64,000 nt of DNA from Polyodon spathula. Lineage: Eukaryota; Chordata; Actinopteri; Acipenseriformes; Polyodontidae. A program made the position numbers and the translations under genes. The stretch is from the NCBI RefSeq assembly GCF_017654505.1, contig NC_054538.1, forward strand, positions 60,856,184 through 60,920,183, written 5' to 3'. Of the stretch, positions 44,700-57,920 are shown in pieces; the first letter of the stretch is position 1; each line of letters starts with the position of its first letter. The notes beneath the pieces were generated by a model, which saw nothing but the letters and a program-made list of their open reading frames with translations, was not told where the DNA came from and ran no database searches.

Positions 44700-46830
44700 T
44701 ATCCCACCGCTCAGAGTGGAGCCGAAGGAACACAACAAGCTACTGAACAAATAGCACGATCAGCATTAACACGTGTCAATTAAATATTTTTAATTACTTA
44801 AACTGAAACAGCTCACAAACTATGTTTGTTTTTGTGTATGAGGTACCTGAACTGAAGAATAGCTCCATGTAAGTAGAAGCTTTTTTTTAGTACTGATTTG
44901 TTATTTAGGCTATTGGAAATACCCTCAACGTGACATCATCCACTGCTGGTAATTTAATTACATCACACACAACGCTGAGATACCCGGAAAAAAGTTGAAA
45001 AAATACCAAGGAACTCAGAAGTGACCATTTCAACTGGGATAATGAAGCTTGAAGGCTACAAGACCACACATGGAATTCTGAGTAAACTACACTTCTCATG
45101 GACTATTGAAGAAAATGGTTGCATTCATTAACAACTAAAACTAGAACTGCCACTGTCAGACGTGACAGTGCACTCTCAGGCTGGTTGATGTAGTTTGACA
45201 ACCAAGTCCTACACTGAGAAGTTAATCTGCACAGTGCACTACAGTAATAATATACTTAAAGAGTACAACCAACAAGAAACAAGAACAGTGCTAACGAGGA
45301 TGAACATTCAAAATAAAAGAGTTCCAAAAATACAATGCTTGTTATGCAAAGGCATGTTGGCCATATTTGTTCAAAATGTAGGGATTTGGGGTATTTCATT
45401 AGACCTAATAGCACAAGATTAATTACTGGTCCCTATGTTAGATTTGTTATATCTCATATTTGTATCTATATATAAATTTAAAAAAGAGCATGCTTCAGTG
45501 AGCATAACCAAGCAAAGTTGTTTTGCACTTCTTTCCACTTCTGCAAAACAAATGTCCACTTTGCACAATTACATGAATGTAATATACATGATGTACGGTA
45601 ATTTACTAGTTTTGACTTGAATGGGTTGGAATAATTATGTTGTCAGCTTATTATTTTATTCATATATAGCTTGTTATTATTAATTTATTCCATAAAATAT
45701 TGACTTACAGATCTGGTTATTCAGTTTTTTAGACCCCAGTGTAATGGAAGTCAATTACACATTTTCTGAATGCTAAGCCTAGTCCTGAGAAACATTAATG
45801 TCTTTTTTTTTACTTACAATTACCTCCCAGATATCCTATTTAAGCCATGTGTTATATGTGGTTTAAACCATGAACTATTAACATATATAATTGGATTGGA
45901 TCTTTTACCATGGTTAACCATTGTCAGACCGTGCTCAATTGATAAATGTATGTCACCATAGCCAATTAATTTTCAACTTAAAACAAATGTTAATTTTCAG
46001 ATCTTGAGGTTTCTGAACATACTGTAAACATGGCATTGCAGAATATAGATGGATTTTTATGAGGCTTTTTTGTGGTTTCACAGAGACAGAACTACCTTGG
46101 TCCAGGTGAAAAGAACCTTGTTCCACTATATTGTACCTGTCATTTCTTAAATTAAGAATCGTTTAATCCATTTGCCCATATGTCTAACGGTGGCAGACAT
46201 TCATTAGATATTATTTGCAATACAGCTGATGAAAACGTCTTTCTGTGTTATCTGGGTCATTCTAGGTCTTTGGGAAACCATAGTAAAGGGAATTAGATTA
46301 TTTCTTCAGCACACATTATCTCATAGTAGACTTGCAAAATGAGCATTTCATGGGAACAGTACAATGGTAAAATAAAACAAAAAAGCTTTCCTTTTTCAAC
46401 ATTAGACATAAAACAGGTCACAATACCAGTAAGACTCTTTGAAGTATGCACAACCATCTGGCAGTATCCATTTTAGTATGCTAAGTGCCTGAAGGGGACT
46501 AATGCCAGACGGTAATGTCTGCTTCATTGGATCTTATATCTTTGATAATTACATGTTATTAAAATTAGTTAGCAAAATACTATGTTAACACTAACAGTGT
46601 TGAAAAGAGTTAGTCTAATCATTTTAAAATCCTAAATCTTATCTTGTGATGTTTAATACAAAGATGTTTCAATGCACTTGAAATTAAGATGCAAGCTTAA
46701 GCCAATAGGAATTTAGGACTACAGAGGTGGCCTCGTCAACATACTTTTATTCACACATCATAAATCAGCGGTGGAATAAAACCAAAAACATTACTCAAGT
46801 TTTACTTGGGAGAATTTCAACATTGGCAAG
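44700..46830. other. Gene-free stretch
   Basis: No recognised gene or element. 46190-46330 has TTCATTAGATATTATTTGC and GGAATTAGATTATTTC, a possible regulatory block. Confidence 0.4.
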
Positions 46831-46929
46831 CTGGTTTCACAGATCCCAATTAGCACTAATCTCGCAATACCTCACATAAAGTAACTTTGGATATTCCAAG
46901 ATGAGTGCTAATTGGGGTCTGTGAACCAG
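46831..46929. mobile_element. Small hairpin MITE
   Basis: CTGGTTTCACAGATCCCAAT at the left and ATTGGGGTCTGTGAACCAG at the right are inverse with few mismatches; the arms (about 34 bp) also share TAGCACT / AGTGCTA. The 99-bp unit therefore folds back on itself. No clear target duplication. Confidence 0.75.
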
Positions 46930-48780
46930 TTGTTATTGTATCCAGATCATGCTCCCTCCAACAGCAAAACTACTTGTTTTCTGCCCTCATAGTCACTTTA
47001 ATCAATGCACCAGCCTCATTGACAGAAGGAGCATTATCTGGATACACATCTTCTATCTGAGGTTCAATGCTACAACATAAGATACAGCAAAGGCAAAGTA
47101 ATGGCTTCTGGTAACCGCTTATTATTTCCTTAATTTGATGACCAGATTCCCAAAGGTCAAAGTTGCTTCCTTCTTATCCTTTTAACCTTTCATCTCTGTG
47201 TTTAGAAACCATCAAGTTACAAAGCATATTGTTTTTTATTCAAAAACGGGGTTTTTCATAAGTAATTTCACATACTGTATATCGGTCGCTTTTCAAAACC
47301 TGTTCTCTGATCGAAGGTTTATTTTATTGTTTTGATTCCTGTCAACACTTCTTAGAATTTGACACTGACTTGAAGTCATGCATAATGCCAGTTCTAAAAA
47401 AAATGGGGGGGGGGGGGGCACAACCCATTCAAACTACTGTGCATAATAGAGATGTGTGACAAAAGCATCCACCATAATGATTCATTCATTTTTAAATATG
47501 TATATGTAAAGCTGCCCATTTCAAAACAACAAATTCAAACAGTCTTATTGTTACTGTATAATCCCATTAAGAGTCACACAGCAGGTGAACAAAGAAGTAA
47601 TTCTGTCAGTGCATAACAAAAGACACTTCTGCTGCAAAAAATTGACACAAAAACAGCATTCTAAGAAGTTTAATAATTTAATTTCATCCTACTTTTCCAA
47701 ACATAGTACTGTATACCCAAAAGGCTGTATTTTTTTTATATTAGACAAATTAATTTTTGTATTGTAGCCACATCTGTCCATATTATCTAATCATGAATGT
47801 GTTAATTGAAGAGAGGATCTTAAATGTGTCAGGAATTAAAACAGTTGCTCTATCATATGTGATGTTTAATTAGATCCATTTAGAAATAAAAGCTATTAAA
47901 GTCCAAATGGCCAAACCCTTTGGCTATTTTGTTCTGTCTGTGTATCACTTACTCCAAGTAAATCATGGGCAGTAATGTTCTGGACTCGATGAATGGACTG
48001 GTCAGCAATTTTTCAGGTAGCACAGGGCAAAAACAATGTCACAGATGAGCTGTCCTTCTACAGACAGGTCATTAGTTTTGTACTTTACTGTAGATGGTTC
48101 ATCTGAGAGCTGCAACATCTTTATCATGCACTATTATTAAATGTGATTATCTCATTTGACAGATCACTTTTTATGTTGTGGTTCATCAGTTTAGTCGAAG
48201 ATATGGGCTGTCAAGAAATTGAATGATCCAGCTTTGACTGATTAGGACCTTTTCATTAACATTTTTGAAAGATGTTGAACATGGTTACTTTATGAGATAT
48301 TTGTGTCCATGTATTTTACACTATGCTTCATACTAAGGTTGAATATTCATTGTAAAGTCAAGATTACTAATTCAGGTACACCAAAAGGTGAATTGTATAA
48401 TACTTCTCTGAGACACAGGCAGACTACCACTCTATAAATTACAAATTATTTTCTGGACAACATTTCAGAATAAGTTCCTTGATATTATTTATTATGTTAT
48501 ATCACCTTTCATTAAAATTATATAGCCTTTTGTCAGAGTAAACAAACTAAATATTTCTCACCAGCTAAGATGCAAAAGCTTTATGAAGTTACGCTCTGAA
48601 TCTGTTTTAGCTCCACACAGAAAATTGCTCTCAGGCTCCTGTGACGAAACCTCGCAGTCGCTCCCTCCCCCCCCAAGTGAGAAGGGTGAAGCGCTCAAAG
48701 TAGATGGGGGACATCGTTTAGTTGAAGGAGTAGATGGCTCAGGTCTTTGAGCTGCTGTCTAGGCACCGGTAGAGGCCCCA
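46930..48780. other. Gene-free stretch with possible conserved blocks
   Basis: 47800-48230 is rich in TTAATTAG-type cores (for example GATGTTTAATTAGATCC at about 47861-47877) in non-repetitive sequence. A 14-G run lies at 47405-47418. No gene seen. Confidence 0.4.
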
Positions 48781-49030
48781 CTACCACCCGCACCAGATTT
48801 GGCCCCTGTGTCTCTCATGGAAGCCCAGGTCAAGACGGAGCCACATCCCTTGATGGCAGAGGAGGACGCTTTCTTTAGCAGCCTCCTGGGATGAAGTCTC
48901 CTTCCCCACTGAGGTGGAGGAAGAGGAGGAGCCGGCATCGTTGACTGTGGCGGAACTTAGCTCCGAGATTGCCTCAGAGACTAGTTCACCACCATTGCCC
49001 AGCTCCATGCCGGCATTAATGGGGCGCACT
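48781..49030 (+). pseudogene. Unrecognised acidic coding fragment
   Basis: In the plus strand a frame reads VSLMEAQVKTEPHPLMAEED and ends at a TGA in 48895-48900; one base over, it continues DEVSFPTEVEEEEEPASLTV ... SSPPLPSSMPALMGRT. Base composition (GC-rich, CpG) contrasts with the surroundings. It looks like part of a retroelement Gag-like or low-complexity protein with a frameshift, but I cannot assign a family. Confidence 0.35.
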
Positions 49031-49045
49031 GCAAATTTTTGTCAA

Positions 49046-49107
49046 ATTAACTGTAAGTTGCCATGGGTAAGGGCGTCTGCTAAGAAATAAATAATAATAA
49101 TAATATT
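49046..49107 (+). repeat. Fish SINE/LINE-type 3' tail
   Basis: CTGTAAGTTGCCATGGG, then TAAGGGCGTCTGCTAAG and (AATA)n/(AAT)n. The same terminal motif occurs in reverse at 29998-30090. Confidence 0.7.
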
Positions 49108-50060
49108 TGTACAGGCACCTGTTTTAGTGGTTGGCTCTGATGATGGTTCCAGTTGAATTTGTAGCTGTTCTGGGGTGTTTACGCTTCAACTTGTGTAGCT
49201 TCGAATTTCTTATTTTTACTGTGATTGGCTGCAAAGACAACAGGGCTAACCAGGATTGGGTAGTGTTTTGTTGGGTGTGATTTTATTGTGCACAGTTTCC
49301 TAGTAACTGAAAACTGGGAGATTAGCAGTTAGTGGAAGTTTTAGGAGAGGCAGACAAGCTATGCAGCAAAATTGTTATGGGCATTACGCATTTATTAAAA
49401 TTAATTGCGTATCTGGGATTTTTTAATGCATAAAAACAGCTGGTATGTAGCTTCTCTGAACTGCTGCATGCATGGAATTTTGCAAATCAAAGGTACGCAC
49501 AGTGCGTAGCGTTCATACGGCTGCAGGCGCTAATGCTTTAGACTCTCGCTAACTAGCACCAGTTGAGGCCAGACTGTTCAGATCAGTGGTTTGTTTTGAG
49601 TAAATGTTACATTGGATGTTTATATTTCATCAGAATTCAGTAATAACCTTTTCAATAATAAATATAGGGAAACCCATAAAAGTTTTGATCACTCATCATT
49701 GAATTATGTTCTTAAACTAAGGGGCAAATATTCAAAGGTCTTGCAAATTTTCTCATCTTTCTCGCAACTCTGCTTGCGTTGCAAATGTTTTGCGTGTGAG
49801 TGAAATCTAAGAGTTGCAGAGAAACTGCAATTATCACAGCGCTGATTAATAAATTAACATGAATTAACACAGGAAATCAACCGCAACTCTCACAAGGTAT
49901 ATAACCATTACAACTTTTTGCAAAATAAAGGCGCATTATTTGGGTTTGACAAGGCATAGCCCCAGCACCTCTTCAGTTTTATCCATTTTGCAAGTTTTTG
50001 CTTGCGCTAAACAAAAAGTTCAGTGCCAGAGACATTTCATTACTTTACCATTTACATGCC
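49108..50060. other. Non-coding
   Basis: No gene recognised. 49490-49510 has the odd palindrome TACGCACAGTGCGTA. Confidence 0.4.
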
Positions 50061-50749
50061 TGTAACAGGGAGAGAACTCTACTGGCGTGTTCACGGGCTG
50101 CAGGAAGAGGGCGGCAGTCGTCCAACAACCGCCTGTGAGTCATGGCTGTGACACGGGGAGGTGGGAAAGTGGGTGTGTGGACTTTCCCCCTCTCTGAATG
50201 GCTGAGAGACGCGTCTTGGGAGATTGTTAGCCCTATAAATTAACGCTCTGTTGTTTCCTCAGATCTGCCCTTTTAAACGCGTAGAGTGCGCGGAAACGCT
50301 GGTCCACGACCGAACAGGACGGAACGGAGGTTCAGAGGGAGGGGAACCCTTGGGCAGATCCCTGAATAAGGATGGCTGAGCAGGCTAGGTAGCCAGCAGC
50401 GTAGGACGGTGATCCGGGTCGCACGGACAGCGGCGACCGGGATATTGCTGCAGAGTGCAGCACCTTTTCTTTGTAGTTTTGTTACTGTTTTATTTTTCCT
50501 GTTTCTTTGTGCCTTCGATTTTTGTAGTATTGTTTTGAAGCACCTGCGAGTGCACCTGAACTGTTTACCCTTGCTTGGTATTCCCGTGGTTCTGTTTACC
50601 AGAGTTGGTAAGCAGACCACGGACCAACAACGCCCTCTGCGGGCTAAAGAAACCCAACACGCCCCTGAAATAAAACTGGGCACCTGTGTGGTGTTTTAAA
50701 TTACACCTGTCTGTCTCCTGGTCAGTGAATTACCCACACCCCTTCCACA
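50061..50749 (+). mobile_element. Solo LTR, family D
   Basis: 689 bp from TGTAACAGGGAGAGAAC to CCCCTTCCACA. Flanks ATGCC and GTGCC match at four of five bases, a slightly diverged target duplication. CTATAAATTAACGC (50231-50244) is a TATA-like box and AATAAA is at 50669-50674. The reading frames 50273-50683 and 50409-50699 lie inside and are not genes. Confidence 0.78.
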
Positions 50750-51920
50750 GTGCCATAAAGATGACAATGGCTGCGAAAGAAGGACTGCAACTCTATTGTC
50801 ATTTTTTACACACACATGAAATAAGCTTACTGAATTTGTAAAAACTTCTTGAACGATACAGGCAAATTCCTACACTAATTGGTTTGATCGAATGAGTGGT
50901 ACACAACAAGCTTTAATATGAAAGATGAACATCAATTTCAATAAACAAGTTTTTAATGAAAACAAATATTTTAGCCTACTTCACTAAAGTTGGAAAGCAA
51001 CTTACGTTCTGAAAGCAAGGCCAAAAAATGACGTCTAAAAGTGATTCTGGAAATCTGGTTCTAAAAGTGTCTGAAATCTCCTCTGAAGTGTGAATAGAAT
51101 CAGATACAAAAATGGCTGCCTGAGAAGGCTGAAATCAGCTCTGAAGAGGGCCCTGCTCTGTGCCCTGCAAGAGACTGAACCAGGAAACAAGATACAACAA
51201 AGATCCGAAAACAGGTCGTCTTTTTTATTTCGCTGCTTGAAATCAACTACAAAACTAACTAAAGCAACTAGCTAGCAGCTGTGCCTCTGGAAGGTCCCTT
51301 AGCCGTACCAAAGAATTGCAACAAGAACATTTTTACAAACTATGTAACTTTTGTAAAAATACATAGTCACTGTCTCCAGGTACAAGACAAAGTTTATATT
51401 TTCAATAACCAAGTGAATTTAAACACAAAACACAGTACTGATCACCACTATTAGCACTATATTTATATCCTTGCAGGAAGAAAACATCTTCCTTCTGCTG
51501 CAGTTTCTTCGTGTTAAGCCAACAGCTTCAAGTAGTGACGATGTTGTTCGGTCCGCTAACCTGGTTCCCGGCGTTCCCCTTCTTCTTCTACTGCTGCAGG
51601 CAAAGACACATCAGCTAAGAAACCGAAACCAAGACAAAACACTGCATACCTTCTACCCATCGAATTTTCCCCGAGGCACCATCAACCAACTGATCAACAC
51701 AGTTCCCTTTTATAATTCAAGCCACTCCCCCACTTCCACCCCCGTCAATCATCCAGGACCATTCGCTAATCGGTTATTTATATGGAAAAACACTAGATTT
51801 GATGGGGGCGCAACTTGAAACATCTGTGTGATTGCCCTCCCCAAGATGGCCGCCGCAAGCCGACTATACTTAATGTATGCTTCATCTTGGTGTAGACCTG
51901 CAGGAGGATAGCATCAGCAC
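50750..51920. other. Non-coding with a YY1-like site
   Basis: The frame 51471-51818 is unrecognised. CCAAGATGGCCGCCGC (51842-51857) is a strong YY1-type motif often found near transcription starts or retroelement promoters. Confidence 0.4.
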
Positions 51921-52311
51921 ATGTCGGGAGGCCAAATTCTACCCAACCTTTTTACCTTCAGGACAAAAACTTGGAGGCAGTCTGAGCAGTTTTTTGTCTT
52001 TTATGGGGCGAAGTCCCATGGTCAAGCCCTGTCTAAACAGAAGCTGTCTAAATGGATAATGGACACAGTCAGGACTGCCTATGAGCCAGCCAACTTGCTC
52101 CCTCCAGAAAAGCTTACTGCCCATTCCACCAGGGTGATGGCAACTTTATGAGCTTTATTCCAGGATGCATCTGTGAAGGACATTTGCAATGCAGCAGTGT
52201 GGGTTGCTCCCCATACATTTACCAGGTTCTATAAAATGAATGTCGTGAATCTACAAAACCCTGGCTTTGGAATATTAAGGGCGCCTTCAGGGTCGACCCT
52301 TACAACATAGA
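51921..52311 (+). pseudogene. DIRS-type tyrosine recombinase, C-terminal fragment
   Basis: The frame reads FVFYGAKSHGQALSKQKLSK, WIMDTVRTAYEPAN, LTAHSTRVMATL, a TGA at 52149-52151, then ALFQDASVKDICNAAVWVAP and HTFTRFYKMNV. AHSTR carries the H-x-x-R of tyrosine recombinases and RFY supplies the nucleophilic Tyr; the spacing and GQALSKQ...W context match recombinases of DIRS-like elements. The TGA sits where relatives have Trp. The N-terminal part and RT/RNase H were not found. Confidence 0.82.
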
Positions 52312-54507
52312 CATAGAGGTGAATTTCTCGTTCAATTTTTTAGCCCTAGCTACTTGTTACTGGGGTTCCTAATGGTAATGCACAAGGTAACCTTTGACTT
52401 AACCTTGGAGCATTCCATTTGTTCTGCAATATTGCCTTGCGACGACTTTGGTATACTCACCCATTAGGTAATGGTTACATTTCTGTTTCAGGGAACCAAG
52501 TTTATGATAATAACCAAACATTTTCCTGTTTCTTCTTCCTTTAAATCAGCACAACTAGGCTGCTGTTAGTATTCTTCTACAGCCGTGATGTGAATTTCCC
52601 CGACAGCACATAAAGAAACAAGTCAAAGAGACACTATCATTACACTTAGAGAAACCACTATAATTAGGCATTTTTGTTGGCAATAATCTCATTGAAAAGT
52701 TCATTTTAAATGCATTATTCCTCTTATACTGTATGTGTGCTAAACTCTAATGGGTTGGTGTCAGTTTTATCAACCATTATCCACAGGTTCATTTGTGTTT
52801 ATTTTAACAGCATTAAAGCTCAAAAGGTTCTGTCTGTTTAATATAATTTAACAGTGATTTATTTCTAATATTAAATCTGTCTCTCTTTTTCATATTCCTC
52901 TTTGCATTACTCACAGGACACTTGTACTCCCAATTCAGATTGCCTGATTGATTTTTAATGCTCTGTTGGTGCTTTCTATGCTAACCTGGACTGGCAAACT
53001 AAGCCAATATTAAGGTCTCAATCCAAATAAAGTCAATAAAAAAAAAAAAATTACCAGCTTTGTTTTATTTAGTTATTTGCACTAAACATTTTGTTTGATT
53101 GAGAGTAGCTTCAGTGTATCTAAATGTTAATAAAAACAAAGGCCCAAGACAAGATTTGCAAGCATGGGATTTGATTCAAGCTCCAGTATAAAAAAAAATA
53201 ATTGGACTACAAAACCATGTTTTAGTGCTTTTCTTTTAAAGCAATACACATGAGATAAACTGACTGCTCACAACCATTTAAAACCCACCCTGCCAGGGAA
53301 CAGAGCTATATAATCTTAGAAATACACTGGAGAAAAAATGTAATTATCATTTTTACCTCTATGGTATCTTTTGGGGGATGACACTGCAACCTTTCATATG
53401 GAGAGCAAATCTTATTCAAAACTAATAATGCGTAGCAATTGCTTTCCAAAAAATAAAATAAAAAAAAGATCAGGCAACCATGGTTTATGTCTGAAGAAAA
53501 CATGATGAACTGAAAACCTTTCAGTTTTAATATGCATAATAATATTTAACTTTTTCATGCAAGAGACAAAGAAGGCTGTGAAGTCTTGGGAGTGTATTTT
53601 CCACAGTGTATTACATTTTGTTTCAGACAAAGCAACATGACTTCCGCCTTCTCTTTGTTAGAGACTTTAATGCCTCATTCAAACTAGCATTACAATGCAT
53701 TATCTTTAAAACAAGGGTTCAATAGCAGATTTTTTTTTTTTTTAAATGATGGTTCTCAGGCATCCTTGGCTTATTTCAAATGCAACAACAAAAGGAAAAA
53801 AAAAACTTGACATACATTCAGAAGATACTCAAATATGCTTTATAAAAAAATGTTTATAAAAGATAACGCATGGATAGTGCAAAATGTCCCGAAGGGCATT
53901 TCATTTTCCACTATGGCTGAGTCTGCAGTACATATTTAATATATGAGTCAGTCAAGAAAATAAGTGAGGCCAGGTTGGATAGTAAATGCTTTAGTACATC
54001 TTTTGTTTAAATATAGCTAATACAGCATAAGTAAATACATAATTAAGATAAATAAATAACAGAAAATATTTTCATACATACAAGTTCATACCGTATAGTT
54101 AGTAAAGTTTTTCGCTATCTCTATCGGCATAATCCAGCTTATATCAAGCCCATCGTATTTGTTTACATCGTTAAGTTGAATTTGCTTGAATTTCTGAAAG
54201 TCAGAAAACAGCGACAATGACGTTGTAATCACCATTTTGGAGCATCTTTTTTTGTACTATGTTTTGTAATTCATTTTCTGTCAACTCACAGAATCAGGGT
54301 TCAGCCATTTTCTCTTGTGAAGATTGCAGGGGAGAAAGGCGTTCCTTTGAAAAGGGGCAGGACTGACAGTGATGTGAACCAATCACATGACAGACTGAGA
54401 CTATTAACCGGTGGTGTAAGGATGTTAGGACAATAGTTTAATCTATTTTTCCTCCTAGGCTGAGGTTTTAACAAATCACATGCCATAATTTAAAATTTAG
54501 TGACTGA

Positions 54508-54510
<3 letters not shown>

Positions 54511-54547
<37 letters not shown>

Positions 54548-54598
54548 TAGAATAGATATATCATATATATCTATATCTATATCTATATCTATATCTAT
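54511..54598. repeat. TA and TATCTA microsatellites
   Basis: About 17 TA units, a short spacer, then about five TATCTA units. Confidence 0.92.
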
Positions 54599-54798
54599 GT
54601 GATTTAACTATGTGTAAAATTGATGACTTCATTGATTGTTCAACTGGTTTGTAACTGTTGACTGTCATGCTTATAAGTGCTTATAATTCACTGCACATTA
54701 AAAATGCTTTACAATAAATCACTCCTCAGAGCTATGCCTTTTTACAGGCAGTTTTTACATAAATGAGTGTACATTTCTTATTTAACACATACTACAAA

Positions 54799-54801
<3 letters not shown>

Positions 54802-54841
<40 letters not shown>
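54802..54841. repeat. TTA microsatellite
   Basis: About 13 TTA units. Confidence 0.92.
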
Positions 54842-54842
<1 letters not shown>

Positions 54843-56400
54843 CACAGATTTTGTTCTTATAAACTCCTGAGTTTAACAGTAAGTTATTGCTCAGTAGGTA
54901 TGTTGCTACACACTAATAATAAGATTGCACGTGCCCCCTTAGATAATAAGTCTGCATGTCCCTTTTTATACACTAATCACCTACTATACAACAACCCCTC
55001 TATACTATGCAGGGGTTTGTTTATTTGAAAAGTGACACAGACAGCAGTGTTAGTTTCTCTCACGAGCCAGATTTTCAGTCTAGTGTTATCTAGGTTACAG
55101 TAAAACACCAATGCTGTAGATTCAAATGAATAAAATACACATGCAGTATAATGTACGTAGAAATGTATGCTGACTGGAGCCCTGCCGATATCCCTGTTAA
55201 AATCATTGCAGGCTAGAGGTTCACTTGAGTATTGATCACTTAGATTCCTGTGCACTGACCTCATCCTTTACTTTTACATGAATAAAAGCTAAGGGTAAAT
55301 ATCACTAGTCTTACATTATCAAAATCCCAGTAATTAATAATTGAGTATATCACTTTCCTTTCTAACTAGGGCTAGAGTGCTCTCTTCAGCTTGTTAAGCT
55401 CAGTCTCACTGATAATTCACTGGAGAACATAATTTATGGACAATTGAAGCTGAAAAAACATCTCTTGGAAGAGAAAGAGGAGATCCATAGCAACAATTCT
55501 TCTGGGGAATATTAATCCCTTGCTTTATGTAGTGCTAAGTGTACAATAGTAATCAGGGCTTGAGCAGAAGCTGCTAATCATTAAGGGAAAAGGCTATATA
55601 AAGAATTTATAATGGAATTAGCCTGCGGCAAAAAGAAAAGGACAAAATTAAATCACCCATCAAATTGCACCAAGGAATTTTAATTTACAGGTTAATGTTG
55701 AATTGTGTAACTAATCACAGCTAACATTTTCAATGAACCAATTTTTTAAAATCAGCTAATTTTGTCAGCATTGTTTCAAAAGCTGCATATTTTCATTAGG
55801 AAATCCACTCATTTTGAAGAATTTACTTTTAAAGGTCCCCTAATATTTTAACCGATCACAGCATATGCAAATTCTCTGGTTCAAATGGCAAGCATATCAC
55901 TTTTAATTAAAGGATCTAATAATGCGCTTTCATATAATCAAGCGGAAAGGGATACAAATGGACTGACAAGCTGGGGTAAGTTTGCAGGACCGTCTTCACT
56001 GTCTTTTTGTATAAAATAGAACCACAGGACCACAGAAATGAAATAAAACAAGACGGAGCATGTATATTTATTTGTAGAAAACAAATCAAACTAAACAAAA
56101 GCCATAGAAATAAAAGAGAGAAATAAAAGCAGTGAATGAAAAAGCAGTGTTTAATAAGGTATAATGTTAATTAACAGAAAATAATTACAAAATAAATATG
56201 TTTTGTGTTTGCAATACTGTACAGCAGTTTATCACAGTATAATTTTGTCATTACAAAACAGGACATTTTCTGTCATTTTCTGAGCATGAAAATGAATGCA
56301 AACAATTTTTATAACAAAAAACTCATTTTAATACAGAACAGTATCATTTTTGACATTAGAAAAAAAAAAAGTGTAATTTACTTAAAGTAGGCTTCATTCA

Positions 56401-56637
56401 TCATGTACCATGAACTGAGCTACGACACCTGAGCTGAAGAAACCAGTAATACACAGCGTCATCCACACTACGAAACTTACACCCCCTAATTATCTTGATT
56501 TTGGATGGTCCACTGCTGTCTGCATCCCTGGAAAATGTATACAGCCTGTTGTTCGATTTCTTGACGTCATAAATCATGCGGATGTTTGGCGTGCTGTTGT
56601 TTAGAGTTCTAATGTATATATTATTTTGTATCCCCAT
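56401..56637 (-). pseudogene. pogo/Jerky-type DNA-binding domain fragment
   Basis: The frame contains MIYDVKKSNNRLYTFSRDAD, SSGPSKIKIIRGCKF and SVDDAVYYWFLQLRC. This matches the second half of a CENP-B-type helix-turn-helix region (xIYDIKK...KL..F......(K)...K....VD.AVY.WF.Q.RS) found in Tigger, Jerky and CENP-B proteins. It ends at a stop at 56401. The catalytic domain is absent. A palindromic CCGTGCAGTAATAATTG...CCGCACGG at 56714-56745 may be the element's 5' end. Confidence 0.65.
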
Positions 56638-57800
56638 TGGTATCGAATATTTATATTTATAAAATGGCTTGTATAAAGTAAGTGCTGTGATTGGCTGAAC
56701 AAGATCACATGACCGTGCAGTAATAATTGTCTTACCGCACGGCTATGACATCATAGACCAACTTACTTACCTGATCTATTAATATTACTACGCCTTAATA
56801 ATAACAATTATCTAAACAGTGTTTCTGTAGGTAAACATGTCAACATACAACTGAAACAGCATTTAAATCAATCAACAATATGTTTATTTTCATCTCTGTT
56901 ACTAAAAATTACAGAAAAATTGGCAAATATACTGTGGTATTTATTTCGTAAGAGAACAGAACAAAGAAAACTCCGAGGCAAGCAGTAGCAATAACACTAT
57001 TCAAAAGCCATCTGAGAAATCACCACGCAAGTCTCACTCAGCATGTAATATACTATATATGCAGCAGCTGCATCTACTTATTAAACTAAATAGCGCCTTA
57101 TAAAACTGACTACAGAGTATGCAATATTTAAACTTGACAAAATCTCATTACTCTCCGATTTCAGAAACATATTTAAAACAAAATTAAAATCTCTCCTGCT
57201 CTCTGCTGACACAACCGTTGGGCTTTTAAACAGGGTCGGGTTCGGCATAGAATTCTATCGTGCTCGCCGCGCACAGGAAGGACTGCGGCACTGTGCAAAC
57301 TGACATGGAAGTCATTTAGTCCACATATCATCTAATACTGGTTTACAATCTAGGTAAATTATGCCGGTTACCGGCATCGGTGTGAAAACAGCCTCAGAAA
57401 TTATTCGTCAGCTTCTCTTGAAGACCACAAAGCCTGAATAGGATAATTTCTTACAAAAAAAAAAAAAGAAAACCTCTCGGAAGCCCCTCCCTTGAGTGCC
57501 AATGCAGTGCAGTGTTTGGCTGTTCCTTGAATCCTCCCTCAGAAGTGGGAAATCAGTCTGCTTTCAATTCACAAATGTCACTCTCGAAAAATGTTACTAT
57601 AAATGGCAATATTCAATGTAATGTTTATGGCAAATAAAAAAAAGATATAAAATATATGTTACAATCAAACAGTCTTCAGGAACTATTTTTTATAAGTGGA
57701 AGGAAACATTAAGGATACATAAAGATAATTTGTTTCCCTTAAAAAAGCCAGTTTGTGTAATTATTTTCACTTTTTTTGCCCTTTTATAAGCGAAATAACG
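56638..57800. other. Non-coding
   Basis: No recognised gene. A CpG-bearing patch at 57225-57300 is isolated and lacks a reading frame of note. Confidence 0.4.
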
Positions 57801-57809
57801 TACTCCAGG

Positions 57810-57920
57810 GCGTGCGGTAAGAATTGTCTTCCCTCACACCCTGTCGTGGGTTAATTCTTACGTGACAAGTTTCAGTCACAAAAGGCATGACAGCAGGTAG
57901 GGAAGACAGTAGGCCCTCGT
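57810..57920. repeat. Inverted repeat, MITE-like
   Basis: GTAAGAATTGTC (57818-57829) is inverse to AATTCTTAC (57853-57861), flanked by CCCTCACACCC and similar motifs. The GTAA(G/T)AATTGTCTT sequence resembles that at 56720-56738, suggesting related repeats. Confidence 0.45.

Larger units (their letters stand above)
52312..56400. other. Gene-free stretch with microsatellites and possible conserved block
   Basis: Contains TA (54511-54544), TATCTA (54571-54598) and TTA (54802-54841) tracts. 55370-55700 is non-repetitive with AATTCACTGGAGAAC and AATGGAATTAGCCTGCGGC and could be conserved regulatory DNA. No gene seen. Confidence 0.4.

Noticed and set aside
50273..50699. 136- and 96-codon frames on opposite strands
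   Set aside because: Both lie wholly inside the family-D LTR, so they are chance frames in GC-rich LTR sequence.
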